NCBI GenBank assembly: GCA_024195585.1 | Contig: SWBL01000038.1 | Span: forward strand, 148,519-212,518 | DNA: 64,000 nt | Reading direction: 5' to 3' | From: Aureobasidium sp. EXF-3400 | Taxonomy: Eukaryota > Ascomycota > Dothideomycetes > Dothideales > Saccotheciaceae | In this document: piece by piece, positions 54,100-64,000 of the stretch | How the letters are laid out: each line of letters opens with the position of its first letter | Position numbering within the stretch: position 1 is the stretch's first letter | The notes under the pieces: generated by a model | Seen by the model: only the letters and a program-made list of their open reading frames with translations | What the model was told of the DNA's origin: nothing | The model's database searches: none | Made by a program: the position numbers and the translations under genes

Positions 54100-55100
54100 T
54101 GTTTTGGGATGCAGTATAAAGTCCGGAGTTCTCTTGAGAATGAAGTTTGCAAGTTGAGGATTCATGGTCTGAGAAGAATAATGTTGTCATGTTCAAATCG
54201 AGCTCCGTCGGCCTTTGAAGCCTGATACAGCTTGCACCCCTCCCCCACTTTCTTCCATGTCAAGCCGTGTTTCTGCTCGAGCTCGAGAGAAGATTAACCC
54301 GAGCCTCGAAAACGTGGAGATCGGCAAATGCTGCCCTTGCCAAGAGCACGAGACGCCGCAGCTTCAGCTTCTCGCTGATACCTTTTTCCGGCTGTTTCCC
54401 AGTGCAGGGGTCTTTGCTTACTCAAAGAGGAAAGTCGCAGTCCGACCGGAAGAATCTGAGGCAGTGGCTTGCATCTTCATCCAATCGGAGACATGCATTC
54501 TAGCCTATGTCTCGTCATGAGGTGGAGAATCGTTGGCATTCGCTCCGATAGTTCTGCCGCTGAAGGATTTAGCTTCGACCTAGGAGGCAAGATGATCCGT
54601 AGAGGGCGGATGCCCAGCATCAAAGTTCAACAGGCCTCGAACGACTTGTCGTTGTCGGTGGGGGACAAGACAGCCTCGTTTGTAGCCTATCTGGCGAAGC
54701 ATCGCGAGTTTGCTTACGGGACTCGGTTTGCCGCTGGGGTCATGCCCATGTGCCTGGTTATAATCAAGTCTTTCCAGACTGGGGAAGTGACGGCGGTTGA
54801 GGTTCGACTGCTGGGGAAAAACAATGGGGCCCCAGAATGGTGGTCAGTCAGTGGTGGAGAGTCTGCAAGTCGTAGAAGGAGAAGCCGAAGGTAGGAAACA
54901 TGTCCCCGAGAAAAGGTAGATAAAAGACAGTCGTTCCTTCCTCGTCTCTGGTTTTGGTCATCATCGCAATTTGTCTTTCTAGTCGCTCTCGCATCTTTCC
55001 CTCTTCATCAAGAATATCAAAAAGCATCAATTCTTGTTATACCCTGAGCACAACACTTTGCATAAATCACACACACACACACACACACACATTCGTCGAC
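54100..55100. promoter_or_regulatory. Divergent upstream region of AKR and myo-inositol oxygenase genes
   Basis: 1 kb with no credible gene. CTCCCCCACT at 54240-54249 is also found in the promoter between the MDR and SDR genes. The right end carries a (CA)12 tract. Confidence 0.45.
55068..55091 (+). repeat. (CA)12 microsatellite in the MIOX 5' leader
   Basis: An uninterrupted CA run of 24 nt ends 9 nt before the start codon at 55101. Confidence 0.97.
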
Positions 55101-56075
55101 ATGGCACCCATCGCACTTGAGCAGCCCAATGTCGCTGAGAACTTCAACGACCACAGAGATGGTCTCGCACTCGAGGCAACCTCTGACAACATCGACGAAG
55201 TCAACGTCCTCAAGGCCGCACTGAAAGTCAAGAACGGCACCGCCACCCAAGAAGAGAAGGACATTTACGAAAAATCACAGTTCGACGCCGACAAGGACAA
55301 GGAGCAATTCCGCAACTACGAAGATGCTTGCGACCGTGTCAAAAACTTCTACAGGGAGCAGCATGAGAAGCAGACAGTCGCTTACAACCTCCGTGCCCGT
55401 AACCGCTTCCACAGCAAGACTCGTGCTGAAATGACCATCTGGCAAGCTATGGAGAGACTGAACACATTGATTGATGAATCTGACCCTGACACTTCGCTGT
55501 CCCAAATCGAGCACTTGCTTCAATCTGCCGAGGCCATTCGTCGTGATGGCAAGCCTCGCTGGTTCCAATTGACCGGTTTGATCCACGACTTGGGCAAGCT
55601 CCTGTTCTTCTTCGACGCAGAGGGTCAATGGGATGTTGTCGGCGATACCTTTGTCGTCGGCTGCAAGTTTGACGACCGCATCATCTACCCAGGCACTTTT
55701 GAGAACAACCCTGACAGCAAAGACCCTATCTACAGCACCGAGCACGGCATCTACACTCCTGGTTGCGGACTTGACAATGTCATGATCAGCTGGGGTCATG
55801 ATGAGTACCTGTACCATGTTGTCAAGGATCAGAGCACCCTTCCCGACGAAGCTCTTGCCATGATCCGCTACCACAGCTTCTACCCTTGGCACAAGGAGGG
55901 TGCTTACCGCTGGATGATGAACGAAAAGGACGAGAAGATGTTGGCTGCCGTCAAGGCTTTCAACCCTTACGATCTCTACTCCAAGTCTGATGGGGTTCCC
56001 AAGGTTGAGGACCTCAAGGATTACTACATGGAGCTGATTGACGAGTACTTCCCTCAGAAGGTCATCAGATGGTAG
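55101..56075 (+). CDS. myo-Inositol oxygenase (MIOX)
   Basis: Intronless, 324 aa, starting MAPIALEQPNVAENFNDH after a CA-rich leader. All diiron ligands of the family are visible: His in SLSQIEHLLQ, the HD pair in LIHDLGKLL, His in SWGHDEYLYHV, His in MIRYHSFYPWH and Asp in FNPYDLYSK. WDVVGDTFVVGC and STEHGIYTPGCGLDNVM are also diagnostic. It converts myo-inositol and O2 to D-glucuronate in the cytosol. Its neighbours encode an AKR, an MDR, an SDR and an inositol-dehydrogenase-like protein, so it is the anchor of a catabolic cluster. Codon bias suggests strong expression. Very high certainty. Confidence 0.97.
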   Translation: MAPIALEQPNVAENFNDHRDGLALEATSDNIDEVNVLKAALKVKNGTATQEEKDIYEKSQFDADKDKEQFRNYEDACDRVKNFYREQHEKQTVAYNLRARNRFHSKTRAEMTIWQAMERLNTLIDESDPDTSLSQIEHLLQSAEAIRRDGKPRWFQLTGLIHDLGKLLFFFDAEGQWDVVGDTFVVGCKFDDRIIYPGTFENNPDSKDPIYSTEHGIYTPGCGLDNVMISWGHDEYLYHVVKDQSTLPDEALAMIRYHSFYPWHKEGAYRWMMNEKDEKMLAAVKAFNPYDLYSKSDGVPKVEDLKDYYMELIDEYFPQKVIRW

Positions 56076-56894
56076 ACACGCATCTTCTGACCTTTTTGCC
56101 TTCACGAAACACTTTTGATTTAGCGGAAAATGAAAGGGTATCATAAATCCACCTCGCAGCTTGGAAATGATGGACTTGGTGGTCGGCGTTTGATTTCTTT
56201 CTCTCGACAGCTCTAATGACCTTTGACAATACAAACATTACTTTCTCTACTTCCATACATGATATCTCTCTTCTTATGGACACAATGTGAATCTGCTGTA
56301 TCTATTTGTGATACCTTTCCAACAACAGCACTGTATTCTTCTCTTCCAAATCCCTCACAAATGACGTCTTCACCCACACGACACGAAGACACTCTGTATA
56401 ACTTACGGTTCAATCCTTTGTGATCATTGTATAATCAAAGACATGCAAAACACAAGTCATCGTTCACCAAAGTCTGACGGGAGGTTTGTTGTCGCACTGT
56501 TAGTCTCCACGGGAACCTTTTTCCGAAGGGCAAATGCGGCAAGAAAGTCCGAAAAACTCAACACACTGCCTCTTATGAATTGTCCTTTGTTGCGCGAAGA
56601 TACCCAACAGTACGAAGATTCAATGGCTAGTCAGGGACCCTTTGAGGAACTCGCACATCGATTTTTGTTTTGTGATAATTTGATCAAGAGAAAAAATATA
56701 TTATATACAACCAAAAATATTCGGGGTTTCTCAAATGCTAAAGTGTCTTTGCATGCCAGCACTTCCAAAAGATAAAGAAAAAAAAAATAAATGTAGATCG
56801 AATGAGTCTACAGCTTCGATGCCTTGCGAGCAGCAGTATCGATGATAACCTTTTAGATCACCGTAATTAGCTTTTCCGTCCTTGTATGCAAATT
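56076..56894. other. Convergent 3' region between MIOX and MDR genes
   Basis: About 800 bp without a supported gene; AT-rich around 56,690-56,800 with A-runs. Confidence 0.55.
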
Positions 56895-58185
56895 TCAATT
56901 CTGAATCACAACCTTGAGCACCAAATCGCCCTTGTCGTCTTTGGTTCTTCCAGCCATGCCAAAGGCTTGCTCTGCATTGTCCAAACCCTTGAACTTGTGT
57001 GTCACAAGTTTGGAAAGGTCGGGGCAGGAGGGAGAAGAAGCGAGAGAGATGCCTTCGGGGTATGTGTTTGCGTAACGGAAGACGCCTACGAGATCGACTT
57101 CGCGGAGGGCGGCGGAGGAGATGGCGAGGGTTTGGATGGGGACGCCCATGCCGATTAGCATTACACGGCCGCCGGGTTTGGTGGACTGTTGTGGAGATGG
57201 TGGTTAGTATGCTGTGTGTGGAAGAGAAGATGGGAAGTAAGAAGAAACTTACGTAGATGGCTGATTGTACGCAGGTAGGTACGCCTGTACACTCAAACAC
57301 AACATCGACCTCGCCAATTGCAGAGCCAGACTCTTCAGCAACAGCAGCCACACCATCTGCCGTCTCTCTCGCAATGGCAAGATTTTCTTCCGTATCTTTT
57401 CCCCTCTTCATGGGCACCACAAAGCCATGATGCGCAAATCCATTTTTGACCGCAAAGTCCACTCTTCCAGCATCGATATCAGCAATAACAATCGTCTTTG
57501 CTCCTTTCGCTTTAGCCACAGCAGCAGCAAGCAACCCTACAGCACCAGCTCCAAACACCAAAGCAGTTTGACCAGGTTGCATCAAACTGCGGCGATAAGC
57601 ATGGATAGCCACACCCAAAGGCTCAAGCAAAGCACCCAACTCCATACTCATGCCTTCAGGTAACTTATGACACCACTTGGCAGGATGATTGATCCTCTCC
57701 TGCAACGTGCCCTGAAAATGCGGGAAACTCTTTGCGGAGCTTCTGAATTTCATGTCTTTGCAGATGTTGTAGCGGCCTTCTTCGCAACGATGGCAGTGGT
57801 CGCAAGGCACACCTACTTCCAAAGCCACTCTGTCGCCAACAGAAAAGTTTGAGATGGAAGAGCCGACGGCGGTGACGATGCCTGAGGATTCGTGGCCGAG
57901 TGTCAAGGGTTCGCGGACGAGGATGTCGCCGTTGCGGTTGTGGTTGTAGTAGTGCAGGTCGCTGCCGCAGAGGCCGGTGCTGTGGACTGCGACTTGGATC
58001 TCATTTGCTGAGGGGGCAGGGAGGTCGCGGGATTCCTGGGATACTGATCAGCTCGTCATTCTTCCAGTCGATACTACGTGCTCCGTTCGAGGCATGTTGT
58101 CTCCTGTCGCCGGACAATCAGGACTCACAATGCGGAGGTCTTTTGCGCCGTGCAAGACGCTGGCTTGTACTTGTGTCGACGACAT
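56895..58185 (-). CDS. Zinc-dependent MDR polyol/L-idonate-type dehydrogenase
   Basis: Complement of exons 58129..58185, 57253..58035 and 56895..57185 (376 aa); introns of 93 and 67 nt. Catalytic zinc ligands are in STGLCGSDLHYY and GHESSG; the structural zinc lobe is VPCDHCHRCEEGRYNIC. The Rossmann motif is ALVFGAGAVGLLAAAVA, followed by IVIADIDAGRVDFA (an Asp after the second strand suggests NAD). It belongs with fungal sorbitol/xylitol/L-arabinitol dehydrogenases and L-idonate 5-dehydrogenase. In the setting of MIOX and a KduD/gluconate-5-dehydrogenase-like SDR, L-idonate to 5-keto-D-gluconate (GluD-like) or xylitol oxidation are both possible. Divergent from the SDR gene, 315 bp apart. 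Confidence 0.93.
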
Positions 58186-58500
58186 GATTGTGACGGGTGA
58201 ACTATGAAATAAGAAAGAGTTTCAGACGTCAAAACAAAATAAAGATGAGAAAGAGGAAAGGACACAGCGGCATGCAATCAATACATAACAATTCAAATGT
58301 CATTCGAGGAATCGGCTGTGGAGCGTCGGCATCTGCTCCCCCACTCTGCCCACATTTTTCCCTCATGGTCGGCAACGGAAGAGGGGGAAGGGTGACGTTG
58401 ACCCCTTCTTGTCGGCATTGTATCGCGACAATAATACTGTTGGTTGACTCTGTCCATCTTTCTCTTGAATTTTGTATACCTTCCATCTCACATTCAAGTC
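58186..58500. promoter_or_regulatory. Bidirectional promoter of MDR and SDR genes
   Basis: 315 bp between the two ATGs. It holds CTCCCCCACT (58336-58345), shared with the AKR/MIOX upstream region, and a GGGGGAAGGGTGACGTTGAC stretch near 58,384-58,403. Confidence 0.55.
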
Positions 58501-59396
58501 ATGGCTTCTGTGCAACAGCTCTTCTCCCTCGAAGGCCAGACCGCTCTGGTCACTGGCGGTACTCGCGGTATGTGGCAGTTCCGGAGAATTGCTCCTCTAT
58601 CGGTGACTGACGACAAGACTAGGAATTGGTCAAGCAATGGCCATTGCCCTCGCTGAGGCTGGTGCAGACATTCTGCTAGTACAGGTAGACACTCTGCGTT
58701 CCGTCAATCCGATTTATACTGACCAACTTGCTCTCACAGCGCGACGAGTCAAACCAATCCACAAGAGAAGCCATCCAAAAACTCGGCCGCAAAGCCGAAA
58801 TCTACACCGCCGACCTCGCATCCCGCGACTCCGTTTCTGCTCTGGTCAAGAAAGTAGTCTCAGACGGCTACCAGATCCATATTTTGCTCAACTGCGGCGG
58901 CATCCAACGACGACACCCATCACACCAATTCCCCGACAACGACTGGGACGAAGTTCTGAACGTAAACCTGAATTCGGTGTTCACGCTATGCAGAGATGTC
59001 GGCGCACACATGCTTTCCCGCGAACCTGACCAGTTTGGCCGTAGAGGTGCCATCATCAACATTGCCTCGTTGCTGTCTTTCCAAGGTGGATTTACAGTAC
59101 CCGCATATGCCGCTTCCAAGGGCGGTGTCGCGCAATTGACCAAAGCCTTGTCCAACGAGTGGGCTGCAAAAGGTATCAATGTCAATGGCATTGCGCCTGG
59201 TTACATTGCGACAGAGATGAATGATGCTTTAATGAAGGACAAGACGAGGAGTGAACAGATCATGGCGAGAATTCCTGCTGGACGATGGGGCAAGCCTGAA
59301 GACTTCAAGGGTCCTATTGTCTTCCTTGCTAGCAGGGCGAGTGGCTATGTTAGTGGTGAGATTTTGACTGTTGATGGCAGTTGGATGGCTAGGTAG
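58501..59396 (+). CDS. SDR oxidoreductase (KduD / gluconate 5-dehydrogenase type)
   Basis: Exons 58501..58567, 58623..58684 and 58740..59396 (261 aa); two introns of 55 nt. The product [40 protein letters not shown] shows the TGGxxGIG nucleotide motif. The NNAG-type motif appears as LLNCGGI; the catalytic set is Ser in [14 protein letters not shown] (Tyr and Lys) and [14 protein letters not shown]. The tail [18 protein letters not shown] is typical of classical SDRs. Best family match by memory is 2-deoxy-D-gluconate 3-dehydrogenase/gluconate 5-dehydrogenase. In this cluster, reduction of 5-keto-D-gluconate to D-gluconate (GluE-like) is plausible. Strong family call, inferred substrate. Confidence 0.93.
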
Positions 59397-60446
59397 AATG
59401 TCTTCTTTGTATTCACATTTCACATCTCCTTGAGAACACACCTTCTAAGGATGGCAATTGTGTTGCTGAGTAGAAAGCATGACGCACGGACCTGTGTAAA
59501 CAAAAAGGCCGCTCAAACGCCGCTGTGACATCCTCCATCTTCTGTCAAGATCACTTGGATGTGTTACATACCTATGCCTCGGGATCAGTGCCAAATATGG
59601 GGTGGATTTCACTATGTGTGTTCGAGCGGGGCGTCAAGCCAAGTGACTTCCAGGCCTCTTGACCACCTGCTCAACATATCAATCATCCACTCAGAGATCC
59701 GATCAAGATGGTAAGCAGAACATCAACACGACCAGCGCGGAACAGCCTCGGAAGCCTTACAAGTAGCACTTCGACTCTCCATCAAGCATAACACCCGAAA
59801 CTCGAGTCGCGCAAGCTCTCCCAAGTTGCTCCGTCAGATGCCGGGCAGAAACTCCCTGGTCGGCATCCGCCAATTGACAGCAAAAAAAGTCTCTCAAAGA
59901 GCCGAAAGCGGCAATCGAGAACGACCCATCTTCTCCCCCACATATCGGCTTTTGCTTGACTTGACCTTCTTGCTCGGCTTTCTCTCCAACGATGGATATG
60001 CTTTTCTTGAATCACCAAGAGGAGCAAAAAACTGGGGTCTCCGGGTCCTTTGTGACCATTCGGGTGGATCTCCAGGTTTTTGGTTTCTTGGTTATTATGG
60101 CAAGTAGAGCGAGGGCAAAGCTCTTGATGCCCCTCGTTTGACCCTCACCAACGTCCAAAGGAAGTAATTATGCGCGAAGGAAGACGGTGAGTATTTGTAT
60201 GCTGGGAGCTTCCCGCTGAAGCAAACATCTGCAAGACAGTACAGCTCCCTCATTTTCGTTGATCGACCTGTTTTCTTACCTCTTTCTCTCTTGCTTTGCA
60301 TTACTGCTGCTCTCTTTGTTTCGGAGACAGACTTCCACATTTCTTGAAAAGTCAACTCATCACTGCATTCCTCCTTCTACCTCCAGTTTTCTTCTGCCTC
60401 TGTCTCTGTCCTCTCAACTTCGTACTTGACTCGAAAGCAAACAACA
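59397..60446. promoter_or_regulatory. Upstream region of the inositol-dehydrogenase-like gene
   Basis: A 1-kb gap. The last 150 bp are pyrimidine-rich (CTCTTTGTTTCGGAG, CTTCTACCTCCAG, CTTCTGCCTCTGTCTCTGTC), typical of a fungal 5' leader. No gene seen. Confidence 0.5.
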
Positions 60447-61514
60447 ATGGCACCCCAACAACGCAGACTCCAAGTCGCCATCTCAGGCCTAGGCCGCATG
60501 GGCGCCCGCCACGCCCTAAACTTCCACGAACGCACTCCACGCGCCGAGCTCGTCGCAGCATTCACTCCCGAACCCAAGGAAGCAGCATGGGCAGCCGTAA
60601 GCCTGCCTGGTGTAGTCGTGTACTCCGACTATGACGAGATGCTCAAGCACCCTGGTCTCGAGGCTGTAGTCGTAGCTACGGTGACTACTGCCCACGCACC
60701 CCAAGCCATTGCAGCCATCAACGCCGGAAAACACGTGCTCTGCGAGAAACCTCTGAGCACTTCCGTCGAGATCTCTCAAAGTGTGGTTGATGCAGCAAAC
60801 AAACGTCCAGACCTCAAAGTGCTGTGTGGCTTTTCCCGTCGTTTCGATGCTTCCTACCGCGATGCCTTTGCTCGAATGGACAATGCCGCCATCGGTCGCC
60901 CCTCCATTTTCCGCTCTCAAACCTGCGATAAACTCGACCCCAGCGGGTTTTTCGTCGACTACGCCCAATTCTCAGGAGGTATCTTTGTCGACTGCAACAT
61001 CCACGATATCGATTTGGCATTGTGGTTTTTCGGCCAAGACACACTGGTCAAAAGTGTATATGCAGTAGGCGTAACAGCAGTTCAACCCGGCCTCAAGAAG
61101 TGGAAAGATGTGGATAACGGCGTTGGCGTAGTCGAATTCTACGGCAACAAAATCGCATACTTGTACTCCTCGAGAATGATGGCGGCGGGTCAACACGACA
61201 TGACCGAGATCATCGGCACAGAGGGAAAACTAACCGTCAACGCAAACCCCAGTGGTACATTGGTCGAAATGTCCGAACCGTCGGGAATCAGAAGGGAGAT
61301 TCCTGGTGACTACTATGGAAGGTTTTATGAGGCGTTTGTCAGAGAGGCTAATGAGTTTACCGCTGCTTGTTTGGACAACACAAAGTTGCCTTTCAAGTTG
61401 AGTGGTGCGGTTCAGGCTGTCAAGATTGGTTGTGCTTTGCAAGAGTCGCTCAACAGCGGAAAGAAGATTGAGTTTGATGAGACTGGTCGCAGGATTGAAC
61501 AGGCTTCTTTGTAA
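60447..61514 (+). CDS. Gfo/Idh/MocA oxidoreductase, inositol 2-dehydrogenase (IolG)-like
   Basis: Intronless, 355 aa from ATG at 60447 (MAPQQRRLQVAISGLGRMGARH). The Rossmann glycine motif GLGRMG, the conserved EKP (HVLCEKPLS), and FSRRFDASYRDAF are present. The catalytic Asp-His region IFVDCNIHDIDLALWFFG is the D-x3-H arrangement of inositol dehydrogenases. The C-terminal domain has EIIGTEGKLTVN. IolG enzymes oxidise myo-inositol to scyllo-inosose with NAD; related proteins handle other sugars and sugar acids. Presence next to MIOX suggests an inositol or uronate-derived substrate. Family certain, substrate inferred. Confidence 0.92.
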   Translation: MAPQQRRLQVAISGLGRMGARHALNFHERTPRAELVAAFTPEPKEAAWAAVSLPGVVVYSDYDEMLKHPGLEAVVVATVTTAHAPQAIAAINAGKHVLCEKPLSTSVEISQSVVDAANKRPDLKVLCGFSRRFDASYRDAFARMDNAAIGRPSIFRSQTCDKLDPSGFFVDYAQFSGGIFVDCNIHDIDLALWFFGQDTLVKSVYAVGVTAVQPGLKKWKDVDNGVGVVEFYGNKIAYLYSSRMMAAGQHDMTEIIGTEGKLTVNANPSGTLVEMSEPSGIRREIPGDYYGRFYEAFVREANEFTAACLDNTKLPFKLSGAVQAVKIGCALQESLNSGKKIEFDETGRRIEQASL

Positions 61515-61685
61515 ATGGACAAGTATCAATATAGAGACAGTTGGTATGGCTATACAAAAGAATGGATATTTTGCTTGCCGTTGTCTGAAAGATACAGAAA
61601 AGAATGCCTTGACTCCTGCGCTGTCATCAAATGATAGTCTTCACCATGAGTGAAGGTCGAGAATGGAAGAAGATCATCGTCATCA

Positions 61686-63281
61686 TCATCCCCAAGCCGA
61701 ATTAGCATACCTCGATATCTCCTTGTTGACCACAATATCCTGCTTCCTCTTGTTGATACGGTCGAAATGCCATAACAAAGCTCTCTCCCAAGACCACCGC
61801 CAATCATACTCGCCCCCTTCTTGGAATCCTTGGCGGACTCTGTCAGGCGTGATATACAACTTTCTTGAGTAATCAAGGGCTGTCAACCTGATCATCTCCC
61901 ATTCTTCATCCTCATCGAGCAACGGACCAGTGTCGATGATTACTCTTGCGTGATGGTCTTTCATTCTGGCCTCGAATTGGACTTCACTCTCGTATCGCTG
62001 CTTGCGACGAGCCGCGAGCCGCATCTTCCAAACGGCATCAGTCTCACGTTTGCCTTTCGGAAGGGGGTTGTCCAGCCTTTGAGTGAAAGCTTGGAAGTCC
62101 TCATGCGAACGTTGATATGAAGGCTCTTGGAGGAACAAGGCAAGATGATTCAGCTTGGCTATAGCCAAGTGCATAGGAAGTTGCTTGACCTCAGGTCTGA
62201 CATTTCTGAGAGGAAGGTACTCTGGTTTGCGTACATTGACTTCGAAGTCTTCCCTATCATCAGCATCGCGATGTGGTTTGTGTTCGACATAGCCAGCCGG
62301 GAGTTCCGGGAATTCTGCAACAATGTTTTCCTAAACCTGACCTTGTGCTGCACCCTTCTCCACGGGTACTCCTTGTGCCTTCAGGAATGGTCTACCCAGT
62401 TGTTTCAGGACTCCCTTGAAGTGTGGATGACTGTTTTTCTTGACCAGACTGGGTTCTGCAGGTGTAGGTTTTGGTGGCCACTGGCCTTCTTCTTTCCATC
62501 CGTGTACCAAGGATCGAGTTACGTCTGTAAGGCTGATTGGGACAGAAGGAGTACGACCTTGAAGGATGACTTTCGTGTAGATGTCCGAATAGGCCTTTTC
62601 ATTTATGCGGTGGCGGATGGGGTCGCCGGGAAGGAGTGGTGGGGCTACGGGAATGCTCAAATCTGTGTCTGGAATTGCTTCGATGAGAGTTGACGATGAG
62701 GAGGTAGTGTGGGCTGGTGACGGGGTCTGAGGAGACTGCGGCTGTCCAGGTGACAATTTGACTGTGGAGGAATTCCGTTGAGCGAGTCTTGTTCGATCTC
62801 GGGCACCGGTCCATTTGTTCCTCTGGGCACTCCAATGGGCCAGGCCAATGTTCTCTTTCATCTCATCCTCGAATCTCTGCTGGCGACGTCTGCGTCTTCG
62901 TTCTTTGCGGGCCTCAAGGTCTCTACCGACCGAGTCGGGAGTATCGTATGCAGGTGGGGCACTGTTATCATCGTTGTCTGAGGCCGAGTCTTCGCCGTCG
63001 CTGTAATAGCGTGGTCGCCATTCGGTGGCTTCTTCAGTAGGTGCTGGATCCCTGGGCAAGACAATGTTGTTTTGTCTGATGTGCTCATTGACACGGTCTC
63101 TTGCATTCGGAGTAGCTGAGGTAGAGGCGACAGGTAGAGTTGCGACGGGCTGGGGGGCGTGAAGGACTTGAACATCGGGGAATTCCCAGTCATTGCGAAC
63201 TTTGGATTGGACCGTGGAGCGAGCAGTCCTCAACTGTTCATTTTGTCCATTAGACGCACGATGGTTAGCGAAAAGCACCAT
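61686..63281 (-). CDS. Gag1-like clamp domain protein with long C-terminal extension
   Basis: Complement of exons 62370..63281 and 61686..62330, joined over a very short 39-nt intron (GTACCC to GTTTAG), giving 518 aa. Without splicing the first frame stops at 62331 (316 aa), and the second has no ATG until 62174, so splicing is favoured. The Gag1-clamp (former DUF4050) segment is NEKAYSDIYTKVILQGRTPS, VPISLTDVTRSLVHGWKEEG and QWPPKP. The N-terminus is disordered with an Arg-rich helix (KERRRRRRQQRFEDEMKEN). Exon 2 (KLNHLALFLQEPSYQRSHED; LLDEDEEWEMIRLTALDYSRK) is soluble and unrecognised. Function unknown; two separate genes remain possible. Confidence 0.65.
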
Positions 63282-64000
63282 GGCTGGAGGTTGAAGGTGA
63301 TGGCCGAGAAGAGGAAGAATGCGAAAGGCCGACGAGAGTGTTGTGTGCAGGGTGCGGGGCTTGTAAAGTCTTTTTTTCAGCGTGACACAGTTGGGACGAC
63401 GGCGGGGTCAAGAAGGATGGCGATAAAAACGCCGCTTCACTCGGCGCGGCGATGACAGTAGAAGAATACGTGCATGGTACGAGGCTGGGAGGAGACGACG
63501 CGTTCGACAGAGACGCAATGTCGAAGTTTACAGCGGAAGGAGCAACGAGTCAACGTCATGAGAGCCACGGCCGGAAGTCACGCCAGAACGGCCTCTTGAG
63601 ATCAAGAGAACAGGCGTTTGTTCCTTCCTGCCGTGCGAGATCCAGACCTGCTCTGCAGATCCGGACGGAGAACAAGCATTTTGCATGTGATTGTCGTAAA
63701 GTACGAGTAGAGCAGGCAAGTACGCGTTGATGCGGTATTTACAGCAGAAAAGAAGATGAAGGCAGCACGCGACACAACTTGAAGGCTCAAGAAGACGACG
63801 AATGTGTTGTCCCTTGCGACTCGTGTTGACAGGCGTGTTTGGCGCCTTCACTTTATCCGCGCGTCAAACCATACATACAACATTTCAAAGCATTTCTTCA
63901 TATTACAAGATGTAAGCAAGTCATGGTTTTTCCCCAACTTCACAAGCCGACGGCCTCAGCGAAGGGATCAGGAATATGACGCTCTTGACCAAGGTTACAC
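63282..64000. other. Upstream region of the Gag1-clamp gene; no other gene seen
   Basis: 719 bp to the window edge. Short frames on both strands without coding character. Confidence 0.55.

Noticed and set aside
54469..54894. Plus-strand 141-codon ORF between AKR and MIOX genes
   Set aside because: No recognisable motif, random-looking composition and position within a divergent promoter region.
55275..56234. Minus-strand 319-codon ORF opposite myo-inositol oxygenase
   Set aside because: Antisense shadow; the sense strand has all MIOX catalytic residues.
1..64000. CRISPR arrays, bacterial operons or riboswitches
   Set aside because: Intron-rich fungal nuclear DNA; no direct-repeat/spacer array or ribosome-binding-site pattern was seen.

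Overview
This window is nuclear DNA from a filamentous ascomycete (Pezizomycotina). The Dothideomycetes are my best guess, from the overall gene content; this is inference, not proven. Protein-coding genes are split by many short introns (39 to about 100 nt, mostly 46 to 68 nt) with GTRNGY-type donors, CTRAY-like branch sites and YAG acceptors. The families are fungal: NACHT-ankyrin, DUF7708, hybrid histidine kinase, PhiA-type wall protein, UPF0643 and Gag1-clamp. I predict about 31 protein-coding genes, plus two decayed loci, one foldback MITE-like element and several ORFs whose status is open. Joined exon coordinates are given in the evidence, because most genes are spliced.

Layout. Positions 1-11,850 form an accessory, NLR-like block: the 3' part of a NACHT-ankyrin gene, an orphan ORF, a 14-TM MFS transporter with odd introns, an AAA+ ATPase, a DUF7708 STAND-like protein, and an ankyrin protein with almost identical tandem repeats followed by a frame-broken C2H2 finger. 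Positions 12,400-20,000 hold a GAF/hybrid histidine kinase, a secreted FMN-dependent 2-hydroxy-acid dehydrogenase and a UPF0643 protein. Positions 21,500-33,200 are rich in secreted or lineage-specific proteins: a LEA-like hydrophilic protein, a DUF6924-like protein, a secreted I9-like protein, a Ser/Lys-repeat secreted protein, a decayed GPI-type gene, a GMC oxidoreductase and an S10 carboxypeptidase, with a TA-flanked foldback element at 24,661-24,821. Positions 33,800-53,000 carry mostly housekeeping genes (GNAT, CaaX beta-propeller-like protein, AsnB/AsnO-type asparagine synthetase, GHITM/Bax-inhibitor protein, UTP7, CENP-S/MHF1), interspersed with a PhiA-type wall protein, an F-box-like protein and hypotheticals.

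The most coherent candidate system is at 52,899-61,514. Five neighbouring metabolic genes lie in two divergent pairs plus one more: an aldo-keto reductase, myo-inositol oxygenase, a zinc polyol/idonate-type dehydrogenase, a KduD/gluconate-5-dehydrogenase-type SDR and an inositol-2-dehydrogenase-like Gfo/Idh/MocA protein. Together they read as a myo-inositol to D-glucuronate to keto-acid/gluconate catabolic gene cluster. The family calls are strong; the substrate assignments beyond inositol oxygenase are inference.
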